NCBI RefSeq assembly: GCF_000003815.2
Contig: NC_049981.1
Coordinates: 25,109,875-25,173,874 of the forward strand
Direction: 5' to 3'
Source of the DNA: Branchiostoma floridae
Lineage: Eukaryota > Chordata > Leptocardii > Amphioxiformes > Branchiostomatidae
DNA: 64,000 nt
Part shown: positions 1 to 11,759 of the stretch, in pieces
How positions within the stretch are numbered: the stretch's first letter is position 1
Layout of the letters: each line of letters opens with the position of its first letter
Program-made: the position numbers and the translations under genes
The notes under the pieces: model-generated
Told to the model about the DNA's origin: nothing
Seen by the model: only the letters and a program-made list of their open reading frames with translations
Database searches by the model: none

Positions 1-1950
1 TTTGGTCATTTTTCTACATCATGAGTTGAATCTACACTACACCCAAGCCATTTTGTTTTCTGCAGCTCAGGAGTTTTCAGTAGGCTGTCCAACACATAGG
101 GACTTGCAGCTCACTTTCACATAATTTACCAATGCATGAAATGCAAAAAAAAAATGCAAAAAAAGCTATTAAAACAAGTAGCTCTGAATTTAGGTTTTGA
201 AGATCAGAATATTTGCAGGTTTGGCACCAAACTTGCTCAGTTATGTACAGCACATAACTAATAGGACAAACAGACAAACTTTGATTAATATATGTCTGGT
301 ATCTTGGCATGGCTCTGCATTGCTTGACATTTCCAATGCCCTGCACAGCTCCAATTTTACCTGTAGTAAGCTGCATATGCAGGTGGTATTTCGAGTCCTG
401 CATGGTCAATCTGAATTTAATTTCTTCACTTCTTGTGAAAAGATTTTGCCACAGATGATGGCGCAAGTCAAACATTCCTGTTTTACAGTTTTAAAACAAT
501 GAGGATGCATGGCCGTATCTAGTAATTTACATAGTCATTTCCATAGTGATAACAACAATGTATTATTGTATGTAGTAATGTGCCATTGATTTCGATTAAA
601 TTTTGTATCATACTCTCTCAGTTTTTTAACACTTTACGGAGAAAAAATTTCAAAATGTTGATTTTTTTTTCTAGATGGCCTAAAAATGGTTCAACTGAAC
701 AATGTGTTCAGTGTTCTGGATAGATTCAGTTTGGACCTGTTTGAACTAATCCAATAACCAGAGAGCATTGCCAAATAAGAATGTACTTTTTGTTGCCATG
801 ACATGCCATCACACAAAAACTCTATGAATTATTAAGCAACTTCGAACAATAGACACCCATATCAAAAATCCATCCAGAGAAAAGCTAGATAATTACACCC
901 CATCTTCTTCAATGCACTACCAGCATTCTGTGAGTTATTGGAGTTGGACCAACCTATTCTAGAATGTCATAAATCTTTCAAGACTTTCTTCAAAAGCATC
1001 TGTAAAATATTAGGGGTGGTATGTGTGTACTTCAGTATGCCCTATCAAGTTTCAGAAAACCAGACACAGGATTCATCCCCTATAAATCATACATGAAACA
1101 GAACTCAGAACACAATATGAAAGATGCACTTCTTTCCAGTACAATAACTTGTATGAATAATTAATCAGTTTTAGAGGCATAAATCGTCTTGCCATTTTGC
1201 AAGTTATGGTGCTCATATTGTGTGAGTGGATCATAATTACGTGGCGATCTTGGGGTGTAGTGGGGCAACTATTGAAGGCATGCCATCAAATAAATTGATG
1301 CTCCCAGAAGACATAAATTATTCAGAAGGCTATTTTACAAAAAAATTGCTGTACATTTCAAGTGAAGACTTTTCCAAGGCCGATCTGTGTCCCCATCTTT
1401 CTACAGAGCAACAAGAGCCCAAAGTTATAATCTTACTCTCAAATCTTCTGAAATTTAGCAAAATGCTTTGTTCATCGTTCATCAGATTCGAGGAGTACTT
1501 TCTTTAGGTCTTCCACCATCAACTTTTACTTGACCTATGCCCTATGTCTGTTGGATGCAGTTGCTATGGAAACCAGGGCAGTCATCTTTCTTTTCATTTC
1601 CCCTCAGTCCTGAAAACTTATCTATACACAAATACCTGTAAATCTTCATTTCTTAAAGATTTGGCATGAAAAGTGAAGAATGGCTGCAACCAGAAAAAAG
1701 TTTAGACATCCTTGAACTATTTCCATATTTCCTTGCATTTAGCCATTTTTCCTAACATATCTTTTTAGAAACATCACTTTTGGTGATATCAGTCGTAAAA
1801 CATGCCTCCATATCATCACAAACGCACAAAAATGGAAGTGATGAAGACATGACATCAATGTCATGGATATTGAAGTTTCCGCGAACATTGCTGATGAGGG
1901 ACCACACAGGTGTAAACAAACGCTCTCCAAAATATTCAGCCCCCCAAAAA
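1..1950. other. No recognisable gene; AT-rich flank
   Basis: This stretch is AT-rich with only short overlapping open frames on both strands. The longest, at 77-475 on the minus strand, has low-complexity Phe-rich sequence over a poly-A run and a competing frame on the plus strand. I see no domain and no convincing exon. It could be intron or 3'UTR of the minus-strand gene whose first exon lies at 2566-2875. Confidence 0.5.
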
Positions 1951-1951
1951 A

Positions 1952-1996
1952 ACAAGATGGCGGCCGGTGTCACGACTTCTTGGTATGTTGTGAGTA
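1952..1996 (+). CDS. Candidate first coding exon with YY1-type start (MAAGVTTSWYVV)
   Basis: The sequence AACAAGATGGCGGCCGG is the AAGATGGCGGC motif, a YY1-type site found over the start codon of many metazoan housekeeping genes. The ATG at 1959 opens MAAGVTTSWYVV and is followed by a good donor (A|GTAAGTG). I cannot identify a second exon, and it would run head-on against the minus-strand exon at 2566-2875, so one of the two may be misread. The product is unknown. The call rests only on the start motif plus the donor. Confidence 0.3.
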
Positions 1997-2565
1997 AGTG
2001 TTTTGGACCGCTGAGTTTTCTTCGAAAACAGCGGAAGCCTTGGTCCATTTGTCCCAAAAATAATTGTTTCAGTTTCCTCAAGTCTGCATATGGTTATAAA
2101 AATGACGTCTTAGTACTGTTACACTTTCTTATGGAAATAGCAACTTGGATTTCGCGGCACCTTACGACTACTTCACACTTATAGAACGTTTTAGCGACCT
2201 TCCCCACCGCTAAATGCTTAGAAAGAGAAGCATACATTCGACATTTCTACCTTTTCATCGAGACCAAGCCAGGAAGGGTCTATAAAGATACCATTTGGAT
2301 GCATTACAGCTGTCTGTTTCGACTATCGGTACGAGTTTAGGAAGTTTGGGCGGCGAAACACCATGTTGTGGGTAACATGTCTTTTTCCGTCGAAACAACC
2401 TTACCTCGACGGCGATGAAATTTGTTTTATCTGTTTCTTTTGTCCCATATCTTGGCAGGTGTACGTTTCTCACATCTTTTAAATTCATGGTCTGTACGTC
2501 AATCTGTAAGACTGTAATTTTGAGGAAGCACACCACCACTAGTCTCTAAACAACCGAAAGTTTAC

Positions 2566-2875
2566 CTCGGATGAAACGCTTGAACTTGTTCCAACACCCG
2601 GTCTGCTGCTCTGGCCCTGCCGGCTGCACAGCCCGTACCGTGCCGCCATGAACGTACATCTCGCTCTCCATCTCCGATGGAATAGCCGCTGGTGATCCGT
2701 ACGAGTCTCGAGCGTATGCCGAGGCGTCCAGACGAGCTGGAGACGTCGGCCGAGACCCGTCGTACCCGCGGTTGTCCCATGCCCCTGAGCGGGCGGCACT
2801 GCCAGGACGCTGCCCAAGCTCCATTTCTTCCCGTGCTGCTAACGACGTGCGCCTATCCTCACGCCGATCAACCAT
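2566..2875 (-). CDS. First coding exon of an unidentified protein
   Basis: The minus strand opens at the ATG at 2875 and reads about 103 codons, from MVDRREDRRTSLAAREEMEL to GCWNKFKRFIR, then meets a good donor (CCGAG|GTAAAC). It is GC-rich compared with its AT-rich surroundings, and competing frames give no better reading. The peptide is hydrophilic and disordered (Arg, Ser, Gly, Pro rich). It ends in a basic aromatic stretch of the type that often precedes a first membrane segment, but no such segment is visible here. Later exons should lie at lower coordinates and may be outside the window. I do not recognise the family. Confidence 0.5.
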
Positions 2876-3109
2876 CGACTACCAAGTTACAGAGAAGCTT
2901 TTCAGGTCCTAGAGACCTATTTGGCGATCTTAAGTCCCAAAACGTTGGGATAAAAGTCTCAAAGGACCCCAAGAGGTCCGAAGTTGTGTGTCTGTCCCCC
3001 AAGACGGAAAAATTTGGACTCGTACAGAAGTTGCCTCGGTCTCATTACTTATTCATGACGTCACCACAAGTACAAAAGTTCCTCCACGCGGGAGAATTAA
3101 TCTTTTGAT

Positions 3110-5590
3110 CAGCCCAGGGACTTTTGTAGAATGCGTTTGTTCTGTTAACGTTTACCTGTCTATTCGCTGTGAATCGTATGTTACGTTTTCTCATGTTTAT
3201 CATGTGAATGAAAATGTAACTGTTGAAAATGTTTCACAGATCCAACCGACTTCACTGGCAGAAATGAAGACATAACGTTACAAGCAACGTCCTTGATACA
3301 ACTACTGTGAGTTGAAAGTTGATGGAAAACCACATAGATTGTGAGGCCATGTCGTCATTTTACGCAATGGGTTTCGTTTTCCATCTTCATTTCTAAACCT
3401 GCACAACGTTCTAGATAGAACTTTGTCTCCAGTGTTTCCTCAACGAACATTGTCATTTGGCATTTGTGTGACGTTCATTCGTTTTCAATTTGAGTCAGTT
3501 TAATACTTACATCATCTCTTTGAAGATATAAGTTGCCACTGCCACAGCCATTTCCTCGGACTGGTTTAGTCTCGTCGGCAGGAAGTTTATGACGCCATCA
3601 AGTACAACATGATAAATCATACATGACACTATTGAATTGATAGTTAGGAGTATGACGTGGGGTGTTGTTTTTTTTTTAAGTATGACGTGGGGTGTTCACT
3701 CTTGCTGAGCACAGCCTAGTACAGAGATTCTCAAGGCGTCGTGCATAATTTAACTGCCTAACAAGAGACTGTAATTGATGCTATATAATTCGACAGGAGA
3801 TAGCTGATATTTCCTCAATGTATATACAACTCAAGGTTCTGACAGCCTTATGTATTATTGTTATCATGTGCAGTAAAAGATGAAAACGAAGTGGACTCGA
3901 TCCACCTGCCCTGTCCTGTGTGAAGTTCACCCGAACAGGCTGAGAGCAAAACATATTTTGTACCGTCATGCAACGTTAACTTGCAGCAAGTATGCCAAAC
4001 TTTGGGTAAGATGGTAGATGAGATACTAGTAGGTAGACAAGAAAGCGTGGATTCAACGCAGCATTTGCCGCAACGCCGGTAACGTTTAGTACAGAGAACT
4101 GTGGTGGGGTACGTCGGAAATCAATACATTGTATTTAAGTTTAACCATACTCTTAGTCTTTAACTTTATAACGTTATATGATGAATTTTCTAAACAGTTA
4201 GATCAAAACCAGGACCATGTACACGCTGCAGTGTTGAATACAAGGAGATTATACAATAGTCTATATATTCTTAGTTCGGATGTATATATTTGGACGATAC
4301 GATTGTGTTTTCATAATCAGCCGGTTGGTCAGGCCAGGAGACATAACGATCCTGACTGTCATATTGGCCTTATCACTTGTCCGTCCATTTCTAGATGTTC
4401 GTCGTTCGTCTCGTTCAGTCATCCATCAGGTGACACTATAAAGTTCCGTCCAGACGACTCTGTCGCTCATGACAGACAGGACGGTTGTTCAGCTCAAGAA
4501 TAAAAAGCTGTGAGAGGATATAGCGATGTTGTTTTTGTTTTTGTTTTGGTCAGCAATATGCAACACAAACCCACAGTTCCATCTACACACAATAAGGCTT
4601 TTGAAATCTTGCAGTGATTCTGGTGCCCCAAACAACCTGTAATTCTATAACTGCCCTACAATGTTCCGGTCGTGCAGTGTAATCCTGTTTTCAGGGCGTG
4701 GCTCGTCCACACAATTTTTCATATCGTCAAAGATGTTTCCAGTTGAAGTGAATCATTTCAAGGCATACACAAGGCACAAGGCTATCTGATTATGACAATA
4801 TATACGCACATTTAGTCACTCCGCATTCTACATGAAGTCGAGCATCTGGGACTCTCATCAGTTCTGAATCCCAATTTGGCATCAAAAATGTTTATTTTCC
4901 AAGCAATCATTTTCAGTGTCACTCTGTAGTGTCACTCTTCGGTCCTTTGGACGGCAAAATTGTTGACAAGTCAAGAGTGTTTTAGAGATGGTGACGTAAA
5001 ACCATACGTGGGCTTTTCCCTGACATTCGGCGGGTAATATCGATGCGCATGCTCTGTAAACGTCCTTCTCACACGCAAAACTGACAGACGACTATTTCTG
5101 GCGAAGCCACGACAGCCTCTGCCACAAGGCTTATTTCTGCTTCTTCGATAATATGCTATTTTATGATACATGTATAACGTTACTGCAGTTACATTAGACC
5201 ATCAAAACCAGCTCTACATTCAGAAACATGAATGAACATATAATAAGAAAATAGCCTTATGTTTCTACTGGATATGATTATCTCATGCATATTGTACGGG
5301 ATGGTTCCCATACTTTTGTTTTGTTGAATAAAATGGAAATAAAGAGAAAATAACCCCACGGCAAGGCTATCCTGGCGGCTAAATTCTCAGAGCTAGAGCA
5401 GAGCAATTTTCAGAGGTAAAACACGGACAGAGCTAGTTGTCTGACTGACGTCACTTATGATGAATCATAGGAAGACATGTGCGTGTCTTGCATTTAATGT
5501 ATTGTTATTTTTATAAAAGGGTCCTTGCATCTAATGCACACATGCGTTCAGTCCTTTGTTCAGTGGCTAATCGAAAAACAGTTAACTATA
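3110..5590. other. No recognisable gene
   Basis: Only short random open frames are present. There is a small direct repeat (AGTATGACGTGGGGTGTT) at about 3650 and 3690 separated by a T run, and nothing else that I can name. Confidence 0.5.
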
Positions 5591-5593
5591 ATA

Positions 5594-5689
5594 TGGTGTT
5601 TACGTTGGACATGCTTCCGATAGCTGAACAGGCTCTAAACTGTGTGTTTACGTTGGACATGCTTCCGATAGCTGAACAGGCTCTAAACT
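5594..5689 (+). repeat. 48-bp tandem duplication beside the foldback element
   Basis: Two identical-looking 48-bp copies lie head to tail. Each starts GTGTTTACGTTGGACATGC and ends GGCTCTAAACTGT. The second copy ends about 3 bp before the left terminus of the large inverted-repeat element. No copy is visible at the right end, so it is not a target duplication in the usual sense. Confidence 0.85.
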
Positions 5690-6099
5690 GTTGTACGTAG
5701 CCGTATTGACTTCTTACGGTAGATCTCAAAGAAAACGGTATAGTAAAGCCGCGATGCGTTATATCAGCCTAAAAAATGGTTCCCCGTTCTTGGAAGGGGT
5801 TGATAAATCACGAGGAACTACTTTTGAAAGCTAGACCGCAGTTAGAAGTCATGTAATTACGCCTGAAAGTTGACCAATTTTCAGGGTTTCAGTGGTGCGT
5901 TTCGCTATTGTTTTCGGGACGAGTTACGCACTGCATGGGGTTTTCCGATATACCGGGTTATAGGACAAGGATCAACTGCTTCCGGGTCAACCATACTAAT
6001 AGTGTATTGTTGTTGCACATATGATCACCTAAGTCGGTGATATGGCAGTAAATTTAACACATTTAATGGATTACTGTACTCTTGAGGTTGTTTTTACAT

Positions 6100-8770
6100 A
6101 CCAGACTACAATGTAGAGGCTTTTCGTTACGAGGGAGGTTTATACGGAATACGGATAGACCTGAGTGCCAATTACTGCAGGTGTCGGTAAAAAAAAGTGA
6201 CAGCCTGTGCCAATGTCGAAGCTTTCCCGGCTATCAAGGCAAGTTTATACGGATGGAACAGAGACTTTCTACAATAAAGATTAGTACAGTTCTTGTCCTG
6301 TCGAGATTTTACGTTACTAAGGGAGGTGTATTCAGATACAAATGTGCCATACTACCGTGAGTTGTGTCCAAAAAAATTGACACAGTTGTGCCAATGCCGA
6401 CGATTTCCAATCTTAAGAGAGCTTTGTACGGATGAAACAGAGACTTTCTACATGTGTATCTTACAGAATGACACTGTCCTTGTCCTATTAAGATTTTACG
6501 TTATAAAGAGAGTTTTCTTTCGGATGAACAGTGCCATACTCAAGTGTGTCAAAACAAATTGACACAGTTGCGCCAATGCCGACGATTTCCAATCTTAAGA
6601 GAGGTTTGTACGGATGAAACAGAGACTTTCTACATGTGTATCATATAGAATGACACTGTTCTTGTAATGTTGAGGTTTTACGTTATTACAGAAATTTTAT
6701 TTGGATAGAACAGTGCCATACTACAGGTGTGTCAAAACAATTTGACACAGTTGCGCCAATGCCGAAGATTTCCGCTCTTAAGACAGGTTTGTACGGATAA
6801 AACAGAGACCTTCTACATGTTTATTAAATAGAATGACACTGTTCTTGTCCTGTTGAGATTTTACGTTATTAATGGAGGTTTATGCGGATAGCACAGTGCC
6901 AAACTACAGGTGTGTCGAAAAAATTGACACAGTTGCGCCAATGCTGAAGATTTGCGTTCTTAGAGGAGGTTGTTACGGATGAAACAGAGACCTTCTACAT
7001 GTGTAACATATAGAATGAAACTGTTCTTGTCCTGTCGGGATTTTACGTTTTTGAGGGAGGTTTATTCAAATAGAACAGTGCCATATATAGGTGTATCAAA
7101 TAATTGACACAGTTGTGCGAATGCAAAACATTTGCGTTCTGAAAGGAGGTTTATACGGATGAAACTTTCTACATGTGTATCATAAAGAATGACACTGTTC
7201 TTGCCCTATTAAGATTTTACGTTATAAAGGGAGTTTTATTCGGACAGAACAGTGTCATACTCAAGTGTGTCAAATCAAATTGACACAGTTGCGCCAATGC
7301 CGACGATTTGCAATCTAAAGAGAGCATTGTACGGATGAAACAGAGAATTTCTACATGTGTATCATATAGAATGACACTGTTCTTGTCCTGTTGAGATTTT
7401 ACGTTATTACGGGAGTTTTATTTGGATAGAACAGTGCCATACTACAGGTGTGTCAAAGCAATTTGACACAGTTGCGCCAATGCCGAAGATTTCCGCTCTT
7501 AAGACAGGTTTGTACGGATGAAACAGAGACCTTCTACATGTGTATCATATAGAATGACACTGTTCTTGTCCTGTTGAGATTTTACGTTATTACAGGAGTT
7601 TTATTCGGATAGAACGGTGCCATACTACAGGTGTGTCAAAACAAATTGACACAGTTGCGCCAATGCCGACGATTTCCTAACTTAAGAGAGCTTTGTACGG
7701 ATGAAACAGAGAACTTCTACATGTGTATCTTACAGAATGACACTTCTTGTTCTATTAGGATTTTACCGTTATAAAGGGAGGTTTATTCGGATAGAACAGT
7801 GCCATACTACAGGTGTGTCAAAGCAAATTGACACAGTTGCGCCAATGCCGACGATTTCCAATCTTAAGACAGCTTTGTAGGGATGAAACAGAGACCTTCT
7901 ACATGTGTATCATATAGAATGACACTGTTCTTGTCCTGTTGAGGTTTTACGTTATTACGGGAGTTTTATTTGGATAGAACAGTGCCATACAACAGGTGTG
8001 TCAAAAAAATTGACACAGTTGCGCCAATGCCGTAGATTTCCGTTCTTAAGAGAGCTTTGTACTGATTAAACAGAGACTTTCTACATGTGTATCATATAGA
8101 ATGACACTGTTTTTGTCCTGTTGATATTTTACGTTATTGAGGGAGGTTTATTCGGATATAAATGCCATACTACAGGTGTGTCAAAAAAATTGACACAGTT
8201 GCGCCATTGCTGAAGATTTGCGTTATTAAAGGAGGTTGTTACGGCTGAAACAGACACTTTCTACATGTGTACAGTGTAGAATGACACTGTTGTTGTCCTG
8301 TTGAGATTTCACGTTATTAAGGGAGGTTTATGCGGATAAAACAATGCCAAACTACATATGTGTCAAAAAAATTGACACAGTTGTGCCAATGCCAGAGATT
8401 TCCGTTCTTGTGGGAGGTTTATACGGATGGAACAGAGACTTTCTACATGTTGTATCATATAGAATGAAAATGTTCTTGTCCTGTTGAGATTTTACGTGAT
8501 TAAGGGAGGTTTATGCGGATAGAATAGTGCCATACTACATGTGTGTCAAAAAATTGACACAGTTGCGCCAATGCCGAAGATGTCCGTTCTTAAGACAGGT
8601 TTGTACGGATGAAGCCGAGACTACTCACATGTGTATCATATAGTATTACACTGTTTTTTTCCTGTCGAGATTTTACGTTATTGAGGGAGGTTTATGCGGA
8701 TAGAACAGTGCCATACTACAGGTGTGTCAAAACAAATTGACACAGTTGCGAGGTTGATACGGATTAAAAA
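6100..8770 (+). repeat. Left array of ~181-bp tandem units
   Basis: Repeated landmarks recur about every 181 bp: GATAGAACAGTGCCATACTA, then TGTGTCAA...TTGACACAG, then TTGCGCCAATGCCGA, then GATGAAACAGAGACTTTCTA, then TTGTCCTGTTGAGATTTTACG. Units are diverged by point changes and 1-4 bp indels, as expected for an array that has not been fully homogenised. Short open frames inside it are chance readings of the repeat. Confidence 0.9.
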
Positions 8771-8779
8771 GAGACTTTT

Positions 8780-10440
8780 TACATCCGAATAAAACACCCT
8801 TAATAACGTAAAATTTCAACAGGACAAGAACAGTGTAATTCTATATGATACACATGTAGAAAGTCTCTGTTTCATCCGTAACAACCTTCCCTAAGAACGG
8901 AAATCTCTGGCATTGGCACAACTGTGTCAATTTTTGACACACAACTGTGGTATGGCACTGTTCTATCCGCATAAATCTCCCCCCGTAACGTAAAATCCCG
9001 ACAGGACAAGAACAGTGTCTTTCCTTATGATACACATGTAGAAAGTCTCTGTTCTATCCGTTAAACATTCCCTAATAGCGATTGATACACCTGTAGTATG
9101 ACACTGTTCTTTCCGAATGAACCTCCGTAACAAAATAAAATCTCAAAAGGACAAGAACAGTGTCATTCTACATGATACACATGAAGGAAGTTTCTGTTTC
9201 ATCCGTATAAACCTCCAATAAAAACGGAATACTCTGGCATTGGCACAACTGTGTCAATTTTTTGACGCACCTGTAGTTTGGCACCGTTCTATCCGCATAA
9301 ACCTCCCTTGATAACGTAAAATCTCAATAGGACAAGAACAGTGTCATTCCATATCATACACATGAAGAAAGTTTCTGTTTCATCCGTAACAACCTCCTTT
9401 AAGAACGCAAATCTTCAGCATTGGCGCAACTGTGTCAATTTGTTTTGACACACCTGTAGTATGGCATTATATCCGAATAAAGCGCCCTCAATAACGTAAA
9501 ATCCCGACAGGACAAGAACAGTGTCATTCCATACGATACACATGTAGAAAATTTCTGTTCCATGGGAATAAACCTCACATAACAACGGAAATCTCTGACA
9601 ATGGCACAACTGTGTCAATTTTTTGACACACCTGTAGTATGGCACCGTTCTATCCGAATAAAAGCTCCCTTTATAACTTAAAATCTTAACAGGACAAGAA
9701 CAGTGTCATTCTATATGATAGACATGTAGAAAGTTTCTGTTTCATCCATATCAACCTCCCATAAAAACGGAAATCTCTGGCATTTGCACAACTGTGTCAA
9801 TTTTTTTGACACACCTGTAGTTTGGCACCGTTCTATCCACATTAACCTCCCTTAATAACGTAAAATCTCAACAGGACAAGAACAGTGTAAGTCTATATGA
9901 TACACATGTAGAAAGTGTCTGTTTCATCCGTAACAACCTTCTCTAAGAACGGAAATCTTTGGCATTGGCACAACTGTGTCAATTTTTTGACACACCTCTA
10001 GTATGGCACTGTTCTATCCGCATAAACCTCCCTTAATAACGTAAAATCTCAACAGGACAAGAACAGTGTCATTCTATATGATACACATGAAGAAAATTTC
10101 TGTTTGATCCGTAACAACCTTCCGGAGTTGCGCCAATGCTGAAGATTTGCGTTCTTAAAGTTTAAGAACGCAAATGTTCAGCATTGGTGCAACTGTGTCA
10201 ATTTATTTTGACACACCTGTAGTATGGCATTTATATCCGCGTAAACCTCCCTCAATAACGTAAAATCTCGACAGGACAAGAACTGTGCTAATCTTTATTG
10301 TAGAAAGTCTCTGTTCCATCCGTATAAACTTGCCTTGATAGCCGGGAAAGCTTCGACATTGGCACAGGCTGTCACTTTTTTTACAAACCTGTAGTATGGC
10401 ACCGGTCTATCCGTATTCCGTATAAACCTCCCCCATAACG
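8780..10440 (-). repeat. Right array of ~181-bp units, inverted
   Basis: The same landmarks appear as reverse complements (AGTATGGCACTGTTCTATCC, CTGTGTCAATTTTTTGACAC, CGTAAAATCTCAACAGGAC). One unit near 9080 is truncated and lacks the palindrome. The units near 10130-10190 contain a local inversion that makes a hairpin. Confidence 0.9.
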
Positions 10441-10855
10441 AAAAGCCTCTACATTGTAGTATGGTATGTAAAAACAACCTCAAGAGTACAGTAATCCATT
10501 AAATGTGTTAAAGTTACTGCCAGGTGATAGTGCAACAACACTACACTATAAGTATTGTTGACCCGGAAGCAGTTGATCCTTATCCTATAACCCGGTATAT
10601 CGGAAAACCCCATGCAGTGCGTAACTCGTCCCGAAAACAATAGCGAAACGCACCACTGAAACCCTGAAAATTGGTCAACTTTCAGGCGTAATTACATGAC
10701 TTCTAACTGTGGTCTAGCTTTCAAAAATAGTTTCTCGTGACTTATCAACCCCTTCCAAGAACGGGGAACCATTTTTAGGCTGATATAACGCATCGCGGCT
10801 TTACTATACCGTTTTCTTTGAGATCTACCGTAAGAAGTCAATACGGCTACGTACA

Positions 10856-11758
10856 TGGTACCAGTAACATGAGCGACACCTAGCGGTTCTAACAAGAAGT
10901 GGAGAAGGGCAAGTACATGTACTAGTATTAGTCATATCTACAAGTACTTTGTACTGGGAGTGCTTCTAGACTGGAGTAAAAACTGGAAACCGCTCTATCT
11001 GGGAAGAAGGTTCGCTATTTCTGTCTGTTTGTGTGATCGCACCTATCCTCAACATTCTTTTGAAAGAAAATGTTTGGATTTTGGCATGTTGGTAATTATA
11101 TGTTACTTGACTTTACTTTACTTCATTCAGGTTGTGACAAGTACAATACAGTGGCATCCAAAGAGCTATCTTTGCCACTAAATAATCACGACCATTGCAT
11201 GTCGAGAAGAACCAGAGATATCAAAACTTGTGTTTAGGAAGGTCCGCTGCAGTACTGTGGAAAGTCATTAGGGTTTCCATTGTCGAGCTTGGCTTCGTTT
11301 TCGCCACCCCGGCCCTACCCACCTGCCAAACGTCATCTCGAATTATGATAGCAACACACAGGCAGACAAGCAACACTGAAAATATTGACGGAGGTGAAAA
11401 TCAGGATTCAAAATCATACGACACTGTTGCACTAACACTAGTAACAGTGAGCCAGATGGCGTGTCTCGTGTCACTTGTCACAGTTCTATCAGCTCTGCAA
11501 AACTTCAACAACACCGACGACATGGGTGATGTCGGATTTATGGTTCCAGGGTCAGACCAACGCACCCCTCCGGGATTGTACGGACTAGATGGAATGCGAA
11601 AAACAGGTTACGTAAGCAAAAAATAAGGGTTATACAAGCAGAATTTGGCCGACTCAGCAATTCTACTTTTTAAAAGTTCTTCCAGACTGTTCTGAGGGAC
11701 TCAGAAACTCCGGACGTCCAGGATTCTAGTCTACCGTAAGGATCGAGACTCGGCAAGC
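10856..11758. other. No convincing gene
   Basis: An open frame at 11195-11626 (+) has one hydrophobic stretch but no start context, splice site or recognisable domain. I treat it as chance. The stretch directly before 11760 is probably the 5'UTR and promoter of the EMI-domain gene. Confidence 0.45.
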
Positions 11759-11759
11759 C

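Larger units (their letters stand above)
5692..10855. mobile_element. Large foldback-type DNA element built of ~181-bp subrepeats
   Basis: The left end (TGTACGTAGCCGTATTGAC) reappears inverted at the right end (GTCAATACGGCTACGTACA). The outer 600-700 bp of each end match closely base for base. Inside these, the left arm (about 6100-8770) is a head-to-tail array of roughly 181-bp units, and the right arm (about 8780-10440) is an array of the same units on the opposite strand. I count about 15 units on the left and about 9 on the right, so the arms differ in copy number. There is no transposase or other long open frame, so the element must be non-autonomous. Long inverted ends made of tandem subrepeats are the hallmark of foldback (FB-like) elements. 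I see no clear target-site duplication, and the superfamily is unknown. Confidence 0.85.

Noticed and set aside
6082-9645. Repeated open frames with similar peptides inside the 181-bp arrays
   Set aside because: They recur because the DNA repeats. Stops fall irregularly and both strands give similar frames.
6100-10440. CRISPR-like regular repeat array
   Set aside because: Units are ~181 bp with no unique spacers, lie in two orientations, and the genome is animal.
11195-11626. 143-codon open frame as a membrane protein
   Set aside because: One hydrophobic stretch only, no start context, and it sits directly before the EMI gene's own signal-peptide exon.
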